Shown one piece after another: positions 25,360 to 35,466 of a DNA stretch of 64,000 bases. The stretch lies in the NCBI GenBank assembly GCA_023565505.1, contig JAIMBI010000008.1:43840-107839 (forward strand), read 5' to 3'. This DNA is from Actinomycetes bacterium (GTDB lineage: Bacteria > Bacillota > Sulfobacillia > Sulfobacillales > JAIMBI01). A program made the position numbers and the translations under genes. The notes below the pieces were generated by a model. The model saw only the letters and a list, made by a program, of their open reading frames with translations. It was not told the DNA's origin and ran no database searches. Each line of letters begins with the position of its first letter. The first letter of the stretch is position 1.

Positions 25360-27204
25360 ATGTGCGGCATAGGAGGATGGGTCGCCTGGGACCGCGAGCT
25401 CAGCCATGCCCGGGCGGTGCTCCAGCCGATGGCGGACAGCATGGCGTGTCGGGGGCCCGACGCCGAAGGCTTTTTTCTCGACGGTCCGGTCGCCTTCGCC
25501 CATCGCCGGCTCATCGTAGTGGACCCGGCCGGCGGCGCCCAGCCGATGAGCGCCCAGCGCGGGGGGATGCGCTACACTCTCGTGTACAACGGCGAACTGT
25601 ACAACACGGACGAACTGCGGGCCGATCTCGCCGCGCGGGGCCATCGCTTTCACGGCTGGTCGGACACCGAGGTCCTCCTGCACGCCTACATGGAATGGGG
25701 ACCGGAGGCCCTCGAGCGGCTCAACGGCATCTTCGCCTTCGCCGTCTACGACCCCGCCGTCCGCCGGGTCTTCCTGGCCCGGGACCGCCTGGGCGTGAAG
25801 CCCTTGTTCTACGCGCTCACGCCGGCCGGTCTCGTCTTCGGGTCGGAGATCAAGGCGGTGCTGGCCCATCCGGCCGTGCCTCGCGAGGTCGACGAGGAAG
25901 GCTTGGCCGAGATCTTCGCCATCGGGCCCGCCCGGACGCCGGGGGTGGGTATCTTCCGGAGCGTCCAGGAGGTACGCCCGGGCTGGGCTTTGAGCTACGG
26001 CGCGAACGGCCTGCGGAGTTGGCGCTACTGGAGCCTGGAAAGCCGTCCGCACGAGCACGATCCGGCCGCCACGGTCGCCACCGTCCGCGACCTGCTCGAC
26101 GACACCGTACGCCGCCAGCTGGTGGCCGACGTGCCCGTGTGCACGCTCTTGTCGGGCGGCCTCGACTCGACCGCGGTCACCGCCCTCGCGGCCCGGCACC
26201 TGACGGCGTCGGGTCGGGGACCCCTGATGACCTTCTCCGTCAACTTCGTCGACCAGGAGCGGTACTTCCGCGCCAACGCGTTCCAGCACGACGTCGACGC
26301 CCCGTGGGCGCGTCTGGCCGCGGAGGTTCTCGGAACCCGACACCACGAGGTCCGCCTGGACACCGCGGACCTGGTGCGCTCCTGGCCCGAGGCCCTGGTG
26401 GCGCGGGACCACCCCGGGATGGCCGACATCGACATCTCTTTGCTCCTTTTCTGCCGGGAGATCAAGACCCATGCCACGGTGGCCCTGTCGGGCGAGGCGG
26501 CCGACGAACTCTTCGGCGGCTATCCCTGGTGTCATCGGCCAGAGGCCCTCAACGCCGGGACATTCCCGTGGGCCCGGCGCCTGGCGGACCGCATCCGCGT
26601 CCTGGACCCGGGCCTGGTGCGCCGCATCCGCCCTCACGAGTACGTCGCCGCCCGCTACCACGACACGCTGGCCGAGGTGCCCCGGCTCGCCGGGGAGTCG
26701 CCGGAAGACGCGCGGATTCGGGAGGTGCTCTACCTCAATCTGACCTGGTTCCTGCCCACCCTCCTGGATCGCAAGGACCGCATGAGCATGGCGTCGGGAC
26801 TCGAAGTCCGCGTGCCCTTCTGTGATCACCGCCTGGTCGAGTACGTGTGGAACGTGCCGTGGTCCCTCAAGAATCTCGGCGGGGTACCCAAAGGACTCCT
26901 GCGCGAGGCCATGCGCGGGATCGTCCCCGAACCGGTCCTCGCCCGCGTCAAGAGCCCCTATCCCACGACGCACCACCCGTCCTGGGCCGAGGCCGCCCGG
27001 CAGGCAATGCTCGCCCTGCTCGACAACCCCGACTCGCCCTTGGTGCCCCTCCTCAACGTCCCCGCGGTCCGCGAACTGGCCCAGACGGATCCCCGGGCCT
27101 GGGATCTCCCTTGGTTCGGCCAGATGATGGGCGTGCCGGCCCTGTTCGTCTACCTGCTGCAAACCGACTTCTGGCTGCGCCGGTACCGCGTCACCATCCG
27201 CTGA
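25360..27204 (+). CDS. asnB: Asparagine synthase (glutamine-hydrolysing)
   Basis: AsnB makes asparagine from aspartate, ATP and glutamine-derived ammonia. The 614 residues comprise an N-terminal class II glutamine amidotransferase domain that starts exactly with MCGIGG, so that Cys2 becomes the nucleophile after Met removal. Its RGPDAEGFF block is near 30-40 and the oxyanion part is YNGELYN. The synthetase domain has the pyrophosphate loop LLSGGLDST (about 262-270). GCGGGAGG lies upstream; an in-frame start 12 codons earlier would bury Cys2 and is rejected. It may act in nitrogen storage or in modification of cell-wall peptides. Confidence 0.96.
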   Translation: MCGIGGWVAWDRELSHARAVLQPMADSMACRGPDAEGFFLDGPVAFAHRRLIVVDPAGGAQPMSAQRGGMRYTLVYNGELYNTDELRADLAARGHRFHGWSDTEVLLHAYMEWGPEALERLNGIFAFAVYDPAVRRVFLARDRLGVKPLFYALTPAGLVFGSEIKAVLAHPAVPREVDEEGLAEIFAIGPARTPGVGIFRSVQEVRPGWALSYGANGLRSWRYWSLESRPHEHDPAATVATVRDLLDDTVRRQLVADVPVCTLLSGGLDSTAVTALAARHLTASGRGPLMTFSVNFVDQERYFRANAFQHDVDAPWARLAAEVLGTRHHEVRLDTADLVRSWPEALVARDHPGMADIDISLLLFCREIKTHATVALSGEAADELFGGYPWCHRPEALNAGTFPWARRLADRIRVLDPGLVRRIRPHEYVAARYHDTLAEVPRLAGESPEDARIREVLYLNLTWFLPTLLDRKDRMSMASGLEVRVPFCDHRLVEYVWNVPWSLKNLGGVPKGLLREAMRGIVPEPVLARVKSPYPTTHHPSWAEAARQAMLALLDNPDSPLVPLLNVPAVRELAQTDPRAWDLPWFGQMMGVPALFVYLLQTDFWLRRYRVTIR

Positions 27205-27213
27205 TCCCGCCCG

Positions 27214-27822
27214 CTACCAGCGCAGGGCGTGACCGGGCAGCGGTCGCCGGCCGGCCTCGACTAGAGCCCGCTGCGCCGGGTCGAGCGGCACCCGCACCAT
27301 GCGGGGTTCGCCGCCCTCCTCGGCCGGCGGCTCCTCGCGCAGGGTGTACAGCTCGTCCAACGAGTCCAGCCGGTCGATGAACAGGACCCCGTCGAGGTGG
27401 TCCATCTCGTGCTGGATGATCCGGGCCGTGAACCCTTCGAACTTTAGGCGCACCTCCCGGCCCTCTACGTCCTGGGCCATGATCTCGATGCGCTCGGCGC
27501 GGCGTGTCTCGCCATAGATGCCGGGGACGCTGAGGCAACCGTCGTAGTCCTTGAGCTCGCCCGAGACCTTGATGACCTTGGGATTGATGACGACCGTGGG
27601 CGGCTCGTCCGAAGCCGCCTCGTGCGGGCGGAAGATGAACAGGCGCTTGTTGACGCCGATCTGCGGGGCCGCGATCCCGTAGGCCGCCACGGTGTCCCAC
27701 GTGTCGAGGAGATCCGTGATCACACCTGCGACGTCGGCCACGCTGCGGGCCCGGACGGAGCGCGCGCGCAGCAGGACTTGATCCCGCGGGATGATGCAAA
27801 TAGGCCGAACCAGCTGGGCCAC
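27214..27822 (-). CDS. def: Peptide deformylase
   Basis: Def removes the formyl group from nascent proteins using a metal held by one Cys and two His. All three motifs are present: GIAAPQIGV, DGCLSVPG (Glu replaced by Asp in the second motif, Cys ligand kept) and QHEMDHLDG. The start is uncertain. GTG at 27822 gives 202 residues, and an earlier GTG at about 27855 overlaps a possible -10 box. The C-terminal 40 residues beyond motif 3 (EEPPAEEGGEPRMVRVPLD) are a longer tail than usual. Confidence 0.93.
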   Translation of the reverse strand: MAQLVRPICIIPRDQVLLRARSVRARSVADVAGVITDLLDTWDTVAAYGIAAPQIGVNKRLFIFRPHEAASDEPPTVVINPKVIKVSGELKDYDGCLSVPGIYGETRRAERIEIMAQDVEGREVRLKFEGFTARIIQHEMDHLDGVLFIDRLDSLDELYTLREEPPAEEGGEPRMVRVPLDPAQRALVEAGRRPLPGHALRW

Positions 27823-28026
27823 CTCCGTGTCGCATGTCCGCCAGCATTCTATCACGACCCGGTGCGGCCCACGGGCGCGCGGCCCGAACCGGCCGGCCTG
27901 CCCCGTCGGCCGTTCTGCTACCATAGGGAGCGGACCGGCAGGGCTTCTACGGATCCCGGTCGGCCACACCATCACGGACGGCGGAATGCACCGCGCCCCG
28001 TCGGACCGGGAGAGGAGAACAGCAGG

Positions 28027-29103
28027 GTGGCGGCAACGCGCTCCTATCGTCTTGGTGTCCTGAAGGGAGACGGCATTGGCCCGGAAGTGGTGGCGGCCGC
28101 CGAGGCCGTCGCGCGGGCGGCGACCACCTTGGAGGACCTCGCCGTGGAATGGATCCCGCTGCCGATGGGCTGGGACGCCATCCGAACCTTCGGCCACCCG
28201 ATGCCCGCGAGCACCAAGGACGCCCTAGCCGAATGCGACGGATGGATCATGGGCCCCCACGACTCCGTCTCCTACCCCCCGGACCAGCAGGTCCACCGCA
28301 ATCCCAGCGGCGAGTTGCGACACCATTTCGATCTCTACGCCAACATCCGTCCCGCCGCAACGTTCCCCGGCGTCCCGGCCCACGTGGCGCAAGCGGACCT
28401 CGTGGTCGTCCGGGAAAACACCGAGGAGTTCTACCCGGACCGAAACATGTTCGAGGGACGCGGAGAATGGATGCCCACGCCGGACATCGCCTTGTCCGTG
28501 GGAGTGTTTACCCGGCGGGCGGCCGAGCGCATCGCCCACGTGGCCTTCCGGCTTGCCCAGGAACGGCGCCGCCACGTCAGCATCGTCCACAAGGTCAACG
28601 CGATCCGGCTGGGAACCGGTCTCTTCCTCCGGGTGTGCCGCGAGGTGGCCGCCGCCTATCCCGACGTCCGCGTGGACGACTACCTCGTCGACGCCATGAC
28701 GGCCCATCTGGTCCGCCGTCCGCACGACTTCGACGTGATCGTGACCACCAACATGTTCGGGGACATCCTCTCGGATCTGGCGGCGGAACTGACCGGGAGC
28801 CTGGGCCTCGCCGCGTCGATCAACGCCGGCGACGCCCACGCCATGGCCCAGGCGACGCACGGCGCCGCCCCCGATATCGCCGGACGCAACATCGCCAATC
28901 CGACGGCCGAGATCCTGTCCACCGCCCTCCTCATGGACTGGCTGGCCCGTCGCCACGACGACGCGCGCTGGTCCCGCGCGGCGGAACGGATCCGGCGCGC
29001 GACCCTGGGGGCCATCGCCGGCGGGGCCCGCACTCCGGACCTGGGCGGCAGCCTGACGACCACCGCCTTCACCGACGCCGTACTGGAGCGGCTCGATGGC
29101 TGA
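28027..29103 (+). CDS. Isocitrate/isopropylmalate dehydrogenase family protein
   Basis: This beta-decarboxylating dehydrogenase acts on a 2-hydroxy-dicarboxylate backbone with NAD(P)+. From the GTG at 28027 (GGGAGAGGAG upstream) it has 358 residues. Family blocks are LKGDGIGPEV near the start, VVRENTEEFYP, VHKVNAIR, the metal-binding TTNMFGDILSDLAAELTGSLG and HGAAPDIAGRNIANPTA. The substrate loop does not match LeuB or Icd; tartrate/malate dehydrogenase-like or homoisocitrate-type members look like this. It overlaps the downstream gene by 8 bases. Confidence 0.9.
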   Translation: MAATRSYRLGVLKGDGIGPEVVAAAEAVARAATTLEDLAVEWIPLPMGWDAIRTFGHPMPASTKDALAECDGWIMGPHDSVSYPPDQQVHRNPSGELRHHFDLYANIRPAATFPGVPAHVAQADLVVVRENTEEFYPDRNMFEGRGEWMPTPDIALSVGVFTRRAAERIAHVAFRLAQERRRHVSIVHKVNAIRLGTGLFLRVCREVAAAYPDVRVDDYLVDAMTAHLVRRPHDFDVIVTTNMFGDILSDLAAELTGSLGLAASINAGDAHAMAQATHGAAPDIAGRNIANPTAEILSTALLMDWLARRHDDARWSRAAERIRRATLGAIAGGARTPDLGGSLTTTAFTDAVLERLDG

Positions 29104-29908
29104 GGTCCGGCCCGCACCGGCCGGGCATGCCCCGATCTACCGCTGGATCGTCGTGGATCCGGCCACCGTCGGCGACCGGTTCCGCCTTTCGCCGGTGCTG
29201 GCCGAAGCCGTCGCGCGCACGGCCGCCGGCGGACGACCCGTCGTCCTGGTGCGCCGGCAGCCCCGCTACGCCCTGTTGGGCCCCAAGGACCGCCGGCTGC
29301 CCTACCTGGATCGGGCCGTGCGAAGCCTGGAACAGGACGGGTGGCCTACGTTCATGCGCGTCGGCGGCGGAAGCGCCGTGCTGCTCGACGACCACGCCCT
29401 GTCGTTCGCCGTGGCGCGCCCCTGCCGCGACCTGACTCTGCTGGAACGGAACTTCCGGGAGCTGGCCGCGGGGGTCCTCACCGCGTTGGAGCACCTCGGC
29501 CTGCCGGCGCGGTTCGGCGCGGCGGCCGGCTCGTACTGCGAGGGGCCGTTCGACGTGGTCGTGGACGGACGCAAGGTGGCGGGCATCGCCCAAGCCATCC
29601 GAGCCGGCTACGCCCTCGTGAGCGGCATGATTCTCGTCGACCAGGACCCCGAGGCGACCACGGCGCGGCTTCAGGCCTTCTACCGGGAAGCCGGCTCACC
29701 GGTGGTCCTGCGGGCCGACGCCGTCACCAACCTCCATCGGCTGGGCGTCCGCGTCAGCGTGCCCGAGCTGGTGGATCACCTGCGCCGGGGCTTTGCCCGG
29801 CACCTCCGCCTCGAAGCCGACGACCTGACCGCCGAGGAGTGGGCGCGCGCCGAGTCCCTCTACGCCGAACGCCGCTGGGCGGCCGCCCGGGGCGCGGCCG
29901 CCCTGTGA
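29096..29908 (+). CDS. Lipoate/octanoyl transferase family protein (LipM/LipL-like)
   Basis: The 270 residues show the biotin/lipoyl ligase fold: RVGGGSAVLLDDHALSF (about 87-103), a possible catalytic cysteine in GSYCEGPFDVVVDGRKVAGIAQ with the invariant Lys, and ALVSGMILVD. Cysteine-type octanoyltransferases (LipM) and amidotransferases (LipL) of Bacillota have this arrangement, whereas true lipoate ligases lack the Cys. It attaches octanoyl or lipoyl groups to E2 or GcvH proteins. The 8-base overlap with the dehydrogenase gene is not obviously functional. Confidence 0.85.
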   Translation: MAEVRPAPAGHAPIYRWIVVDPATVGDRFRLSPVLAEAVARTAAGGRPVVLVRRQPRYALLGPKDRRLPYLDRAVRSLEQDGWPTFMRVGGGSAVLLDDHALSFAVARPCRDLTLLERNFRELAAGVLTALEHLGLPARFGAAAGSYCEGPFDVVVDGRKVAGIAQAIRAGYALVSGMILVDQDPEATTARLQAFYREAGSPVVLRADAVTNLHRLGVRVSVPELVDHLRRGFARHLRLEADDLTAEEWARAESLYAERRWAAARGAAAL

Positions 29909-29918
29909 CGCCGCGGCG

Positions 29919-30950
29919 TCAGACCAAATCCGCGCCGACCGGGACCACGACCTCGGTGCGGAGCACGGCCCCCGCCCAGGAGAAGCCGGAGCCGAAAGCC
30001 ACGGTCAGGAGGTTGTGTCCCGGCCGGATGAGGCCCTGCTGGATCGCCTCCACCAAGGCGATCCCGATGGAGGCCGACCCGGTGTTGGCGTATTCCTCGA
30101 CATTGCTGAACACCTTTTCCCGGGGCACGTGGAGCCGGTCGGCGACGGCGTCCATGATCCGCTGGTTGGCCTGATGCGGAATGACCCAGTCGACCGCCTC
30201 CAGGCCGACGCCGGCGATCCGGAGGGCCTCCTCCGCCGCCTCCGCCATCCGCAGCACCGCGTGCTTGAAGACGTACTGGCCGTTCATGACGATGCGGTGA
30301 TGGTGGCCGCCGGCCACCAACTCGGGCGTGATCGGGTTGCGCGTGCCCCCGTACGGCTTGCCCAGGATGTCGGCGTCCCGCCCGTCCGTGCGGGCGTACA
30401 CCGCCTCGATGGCCAGGCCGCGCGCCGCGTCTGCGGGCAGTACCAGCACCGCGCCGGCCCCGTCGCCGAACAACACGGCCGTGGACCGGTCGGACCAGTC
30501 CATGGCCTTGCTCAGCACCTCGCAGCCGATGAGCAGCACCGGATCGCCGCGCTCGGCCAGGGCCCGGGCCATCCCCAGGCTGGCGACGAAGCCCGAGCAC
30601 CCCCCGGTGACATCCAGGGCCACGGCCTGGGTCGCGCCGATCCCGGCCTGGACGAAACACGCGCTGGCGGGGTTCCACATCTCCGGCGTGTCGGTCGAGA
30701 CCAGCACCCAGCGCAGGTCCGCCGCCGGAAAGCCGGCCGCTCGGAGACACTCCTCCGCCGCACGTTGGGAGACCGTCGCCGTCGTCTCCTCCGGGCCGGC
30801 CACATGCCGTCGCCGGATGCCGGTCCGGGCGTAAATCCACTCATCCGAGGTGTCCAACGTCCGCGCCAGCGCGTTGTTGTCCACCACTTGCTTGGGGACG
30901 TAGGCCCCCATCGCCGCGATGACGGCCCCCGCCCTCCGGTCGCTTTCCAT
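29919..30950 (-). CDS. fabH: 3-oxoacyl-[ACP] synthase III
   Basis: FabH condenses acyl-CoA with malonyl-ACP to start fatty-acid synthesis; in organisms with branched lipids it takes branched primers. The protein has 343 residues from ATG 30950, which sits six bases after GGGGAGG; an ATG six codons earlier overlaps this site. The catalytic triad is visible: Cys118 in TGGCSGF, His in IPHQANQR and Asn in YANTGSASIG. It is not next to other fab genes but follows the cox-type genes. An isobutyryl-CoA pool from the local catabolic genes could supply it (inference). Confidence 0.94.
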   Translation of the reverse strand: MESDRRAGAVIAAMGAYVPKQVVDNNALARTLDTSDEWIYARTGIRRRHVAGPEETTATVSQRAAEECLRAAGFPAADLRWVLVSTDTPEMWNPASACFVQAGIGATQAVALDVTGGCSGFVASLGMARALAERGDPVLLIGCEVLSKAMDWSDRSTAVLFGDGAGAVLVLPADAARGLAIEAVYARTDGRDADILGKPYGGTRNPITPELVAGGHHHRIVMNGQYVFKHAVLRMAEAAEEALRIAGVGLEAVDWVIPHQANQRIMDAVADRLHVPREKVFSNVEEYANTGSASIGIALVEAIQQGLIRPGHNLLTVAFGSGFSWAGAVLRTEVVVPVGADLV

Positions 30951-30998
30951 CCCGCGCCTCCCCAGCATGCCCCGGGCCGCCCGGGCCCGGCCTCTGCC

Positions 30999-31487
30999 CT
31001 ACCGTTCCCCGGCCCGCAGCCGTGCGGCGCGTTGCACCGACTCCACGATGTCCTGGTATCCGGTGCAGCGGCACAGATTACCCGACAAGGCGTCTCGGAT
31101 CGTCTCCTCGTCCGGGTCGGGTACGTGATCCAGAAGCGCCTTGGCGGTCAGCAGCATGCCCGGTGTGCAGAACCCGCACTGGAAGCCGTGTTCGTCCCAG
31201 AACGCCTCCTGGATCGGATCGAGCCGGTCGGCGGTTCCCAACGCGTCCACCGTGGTGATCGCGCGGCCCTCCGCCTGCACGGCGAACATCAGGCAGCTCC
31301 GGACCGGCTCGCCGTCGAGCAGCACCGTGCACGCGCCGCACACGCCGTGCTCGCAGCCGACGTGGATGCCGTGGGCCCCCACCGCGTCGCGGAGGACGTC
31401 GGAGAGCAGGGCCCGCGGCTCCACCTGCACGGTCCGCACGACACCGTTGACCTGGAGCCGGATGGTCTTCGTCGTCGCCTCAGCCAT
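30999..31487 (-). CDS. coxS: CoxS-type [2Fe-2S] small subunit of a molybdenum hydroxylase
   Basis: The 162 residues hold a plant-type ferredoxin domain (CEHGVCGACTVLLDG, with another Cys in RSC) and the four-helix second-cluster domain with CGFCTPGM and NLCRCTGY. It transfers electrons between the molybdenum centre and the FAD subunit in CO dehydrogenase/xanthine dehydrogenase family enzymes. It overlaps coxM by 8 bases. The large molybdopterin subunit, normally next in line, is missing; fabH follows instead. Confidence 0.94.
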   Translation of the reverse strand: MAEATTKTIRLQVNGVVRTVQVEPRALLSDVLRDAVGAHGIHVGCEHGVCGACTVLLDGEPVRSCLMFAVQAEGRAITTVDALGTADRLDPIQEAFWDEHGFQCGFCTPGMLLTAKALLDHVPDPDEETIRDALSGNLCRCTGYQDIVESVQRAARLRAGER

Positions 31488-32340
31488 GGTGTACTCCGTA
31501 CCCTCCCTGGGCGTGATCACCCGTCGCATCCGCGTATGCCCGCAGCGCCGCCGTTACCGCGACGCGTTGCCGCCAGGCCCCGCTCACGTGTCCGTCCGAC
31601 TGCGGATTCACCCCGGCCAAGGCGTCCTTCAGCGCCGCCGTGCGCTCGGCCTCGCCGAGCCGACCGAATCCGGGCACCGACCGGGTCTCCGGGCGCCCAC
31701 CCAGGCCGAACCACGTCCACGTGACGTCGTCCCCCGCCACCCGGGCCACCGCTCCCACCAGCGCGAAATCTCCCGGGCGCTGGACGACTTCGTAGATCCC
31801 CCACCGGTCGGCCGCCGCCGCCCGCGGAATCCGGACCGCGGTGATGATCTCGTTGGGCTCGAGCGCGGTGGTCAACGGCCCGACGATCAGGTCGGCCACC
31901 GCCAGGGTCCGCGTCCCGCCCCGGCGGGCCACCTCCACGGTCGCCCCCAAGGCCGTCAGCACCGCGCCCCATTCCGCCGCCGGGTCCGCATGGGCCAGAC
32001 TGCCGCCCACCGTCCCCCGGTTGCGGATGGCCCAGTGGCCGATGAGCCGGGCCGTCCGGGCCATCACCGGCAGCGGTGCCAGGGCCGCCGCGGACTCCAC
32101 CGCGGCATGCCGCGTCATGGCCCCGATCCGCCATCCCTCGGCGTCTTGCTCAATACCCGCCAGATCGGCCAGCGGGTTAAGGTCGACCAGCACCTCCGGT
32201 CGGACCAGGCGAAAATTCATCATCGGCACCAAGCTCTGGCCGCCGGCCAGCACCTTGCCGCCCCAGCCCGCCTGGTCCAGCACGGCGAGGGCTTCCGCCA
32301 ACGAGCTGGGCGCGACGTACTCGAATCGTACCGGCTTCAA
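31480..32340 (-). CDS. coxM: CoxM-type FAD-binding medium subunit of a molybdenum hydroxylase
   Basis: This 286-residue FAD subunit has VLAGGQSLVPMMNFRL (about 30-45) and IRNRGTVGGSLAHADPAAE (about 105-123), the two FAD pyrophosphate-binding motifs of the family, then a CO dehydrogenase flavoprotein C-terminal domain. It passes electrons from CoxS clusters to the final acceptor. The substrate is dictated by the absent large subunit, so carbon monoxide is only one possibility among aldehydes, purines and heterocycles. Confidence 0.94.
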   Translation of the reverse strand: MKPVRFEYVAPSSLAEALAVLDQAGWGGKVLAGGQSLVPMMNFRLVRPEVLVDLNPLADLAGIEQDAEGWRIGAMTRHAAVESAAALAPLPVMARTARLIGHWAIRNRGTVGGSLAHADPAAEWGAVLTALGATVEVARRGGTRTLAVADLIVGPLTTALEPNEIITAVRIPRAAAADRWGIYEVVQRPGDFALVGAVARVAGDDVTWTWFGLGGRPETRSVPGFGRLGEAERTAALKDALAGVNPQSDGHVSGAWRQRVAVTAALRAYADATGDHAQGGYGVHHG

Positions 32341-32493
32341 CGCGTTCCTCCTTCGCGACTCTATCGTCTCGGCATCGTCCGTCCCCGCCGGCTGCGGTCC
32401 GCCGCCCCGATCGCCGGGCCGGCCGGGTCTCGAGCAAAGCCTGCTCGCCTTACAGTGTTGGGCTCCCGGTTCGGGATTTCCTGCCGTTCACCC

Positions 32494-33276
32494 TCAAGCT
32501 TCCTGCAGTCCCAGGGTTTCCAGGTCGGGATAGGAAGCCCCTGCCGCCATGCGGTCGGCGTAGCGGCGGGCCACCACGATGCCCCGCTGCACGGGTCGAT
32601 ACCCCGGCGTGGCGGCCAGGGGGTTGATCCACACCAGCCGGTCCGCCCGCTGCTTGAGCCGGGCCAGAGCCCGGTTGAGCCGCCCCTCCGGTTCGGCCTC
32701 CCACCCGTCCGAGATGACGACCACCAGCACCGACGGCCCGGTCTTCGGCAGGACGTCCGCGTTGAGGACGTCCACCGCCCGCCCGATGGCGGTGCCGCCG
32801 CCCCACGCATGGCGCACCGCCTCCAGCGTGGCGCGGGCGCGGGCGTACGGGCCGTGCAGCAGCGCCGTGACGTCGACCGCCTCGGTGCCGAAGATCACCA
32901 CGCGCGTCCGGGGTCGGCGGCCCACGACCCCGTAGAGCCACGGCAGGTAGTGGGGGATGTACTCGGCCATGGACCCCGAAACGTCCCACAGCACCACCAG
33001 GTCGAGCGGCCGGCGGGGTTCCGGCTCGCGCACCAAGCGCACGAGCCGCCCGCCGGTGCGCCGGGCCGCCCGGATGGTGCGGGCCCAGTTGATACGTCCC
33101 CCCAGGCCGTGCCGTCGGCCTTTGAGGGCCAATCGGCGCGGATCACCCGCCCAGGCCTGCACCGCCGCCCACAGCGCCCCGCCCATCGCCGCCGCCGGCA
33201 GTGCGATCCGCCCACCCGCCCGCAGGGTAGCGCCGCCGACGCCCTGGCGCGAGGCCTCGCCCTCCAGGACCGTCAC
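32494..33276 (-). CDS. coxE: VWA-domain protein, CoxE-like
   Basis: The 260 residues contain a von Willebrand A fold with the metal-ion motif DVSGSM (DxSxS), VVIFGT and VVISDGWE. CoxE works with the CoxD ATPase to mature the copper/sulfur-modified molybdenum cofactor of CO dehydrogenase. The frame stays open upstream to the CoxD stop. GTG at 33276 is the first common start codon; the 90 bases before it encode a Pro/Glu/Ala stretch and could be part of the protein if translation starts at CTG 33366. Confidence 0.85.
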   Translation of the reverse strand: MTVLEGEASRQGVGGATLRAGGRIALPAAAMGGALWAAVQAWAGDPRRLALKGRRHGLGGRINWARTIRAARRTGGRLVRLVREPEPRRPLDLVVLWDVSGSMAEYIPHYLPWLYGVVGRRPRTRVVIFGTEAVDVTALLHGPYARARATLEAVRHAWGGGTAIGRAVDVLNADVLPKTGPSVLVVVISDGWEAEPEGRLNRALARLKQRADRLVWINPLAATPGYRPVQRGIVVARRYADRMAAGASYPDLETLGLQEA

Positions 33277-33366
33277 CCGCTCGAAGCTCAGCTGCGGCCG
33301 GCGACCTGCCTCGGGAGCCGGTGGGCTCGGTTGCGGAGCCGCCTCCGGCTCGCCCGCGTCCTCCAG

Positions 33367-34180
<814 letters not shown>

Positions 34181-34197
<17 letters not shown>

Positions 34198-35374
34198 CGG
34201 TTTGTGCCTCCTCCGCACGCCGGTCGCGCCAACTCAACACGCCGGCGCCGACCCCCAACAGCGCTGCCGACAGCCAAAACCCGGCGGCCAGCGTCCCCGT
34301 CGCGGCCGCGAGGAAACCGGCCACCAGCGGCGCGACCACCGACGCCGCCATCCCGCTGAAGTTGAGCCACCCGAAGAGCCACCCGTAATGCTCCGGAGGC
34401 GAGGCCGCGGCCGCCTCCGCCGCCACGAGGGGGTCTGCGGTCAACTTGCCGACCACCCCGTAGACCCCCGCCAGAACCGCCGCCAGGGCCGCCGTGCGCC
34501 CGAACAGCGGCACCAACGCCAGGCTGACCGCCGCCGCCCCCAACAGGCCACGGAGCAGTCGCCGACGTTGGCCCAGCCGGTCCGCCCAGCGCGCGAAGGC
34601 GATGGCCGCCGGCACGGAGACGAGCGGCATGAGGGCGCTGTCGCGGCCCGCGGTGCCCGGGTCCACGCCCAGCTGGGACTCCAGGTAGTACGGAAACCAG
34701 CTCAACATGAAGAAGAATCCGAAAAGCGAAGTGAAGTTCACCGCGAACAGCGGTCCCACACGCCGGACGTCGAGCCGGCCCGCGCGCCGCGGCACCGCCC
34801 CGGCGGCCGGCCGCGACCCCCAGCGTACGGCCGGCCACCACAGCGCCAAGCCCGCCAGGACCGTCAGCACCCCAAGCAGGACGAACGGCAGCCGCCAGCT
34901 GCCGGCCGTCTGGGCCAGCCGTCCGGCCAGGGCGAACCCGACGGCGATGCCGATACCCTGCCCGGCGTTGACCAGGGACGTGCCCACGGTGCGCCAGCGC
35001 AGGGGGACCAGCCGCGTGGTGATGGCGTATTGGGTCGGGTAGTACGTGGCCTGCGTCGCTCCGGCCAGGACCTGGGTGGCCAGCAGGGCCGGATACGCGG
35101 AGACGGCCCCGGACAGCGCGGTGAACAGACCGAAGCCCAGGAAACCCGCCACCAGCAGATAGCCCGGGTGGGTGCGGTCGGCCCACCACCCCACCGGGAT
35201 CTGCAGCACCGTGTAGGCCAGGAAGAAACTCGTGGGAATCAACCCGAGCGCCGCCGGGCCCACCTGGAAGTCCGCCCCGATCGCCCGCAGCACCGGGCTC
35301 AGGACCGCCCGGTCGGCATACATGAAAAGCCAACCCATCATGCCGAAGATCGTCCACACAACCCAGCGGGGCAC
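34181..35374 (-). CDS. MFS transporter
   Basis: This twelve-helix major facilitator has ADRAVLSPVLRAIGADF after helix 1 and GWWADRTHPGYLLVAGFLG at the 2-3 loop, as in the organic-acid/sugar-acid transporter branch. The start is ambiguous. GTG 35374 follows AAAGGG by eight bases and fits a promoter at 35466-35435; GTG 35431 would place the start codon almost on the -10 box. With the former start the protein has 397 residues. The substrate could be that of the cox-type enzyme, but nothing in the sequence proves it. Confidence 0.88.
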
Positions 35375-35434
35375 GCCGCCGACCCTTTGGGTGACCGCCT
35401 CGGCATCCGGGCGGCTTCGTTCCTCGTTCACGCT

Positions 35435-35466
35435 GTTATGCTCGACTCCAGGCCCCCAAATGTCAA
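35435..35466 (-). promoter_or_regulatory. Candidate promoter of the MFS-coxDEMS run
   Basis: Reading left, a perfect TTGACA (35466-35461) is followed after 20 bases by CATAAC (35440-35435). The spacer is longer than ideal. It overlaps the final codon of the SDR gene. Confidence 0.4.

Noticed and set aside
25234..27162. A 642-codon frame on the minus strand
   Set aside because: It is the antisense shadow of asnB, rich in Gly, Arg, His and Pro, with no motif.
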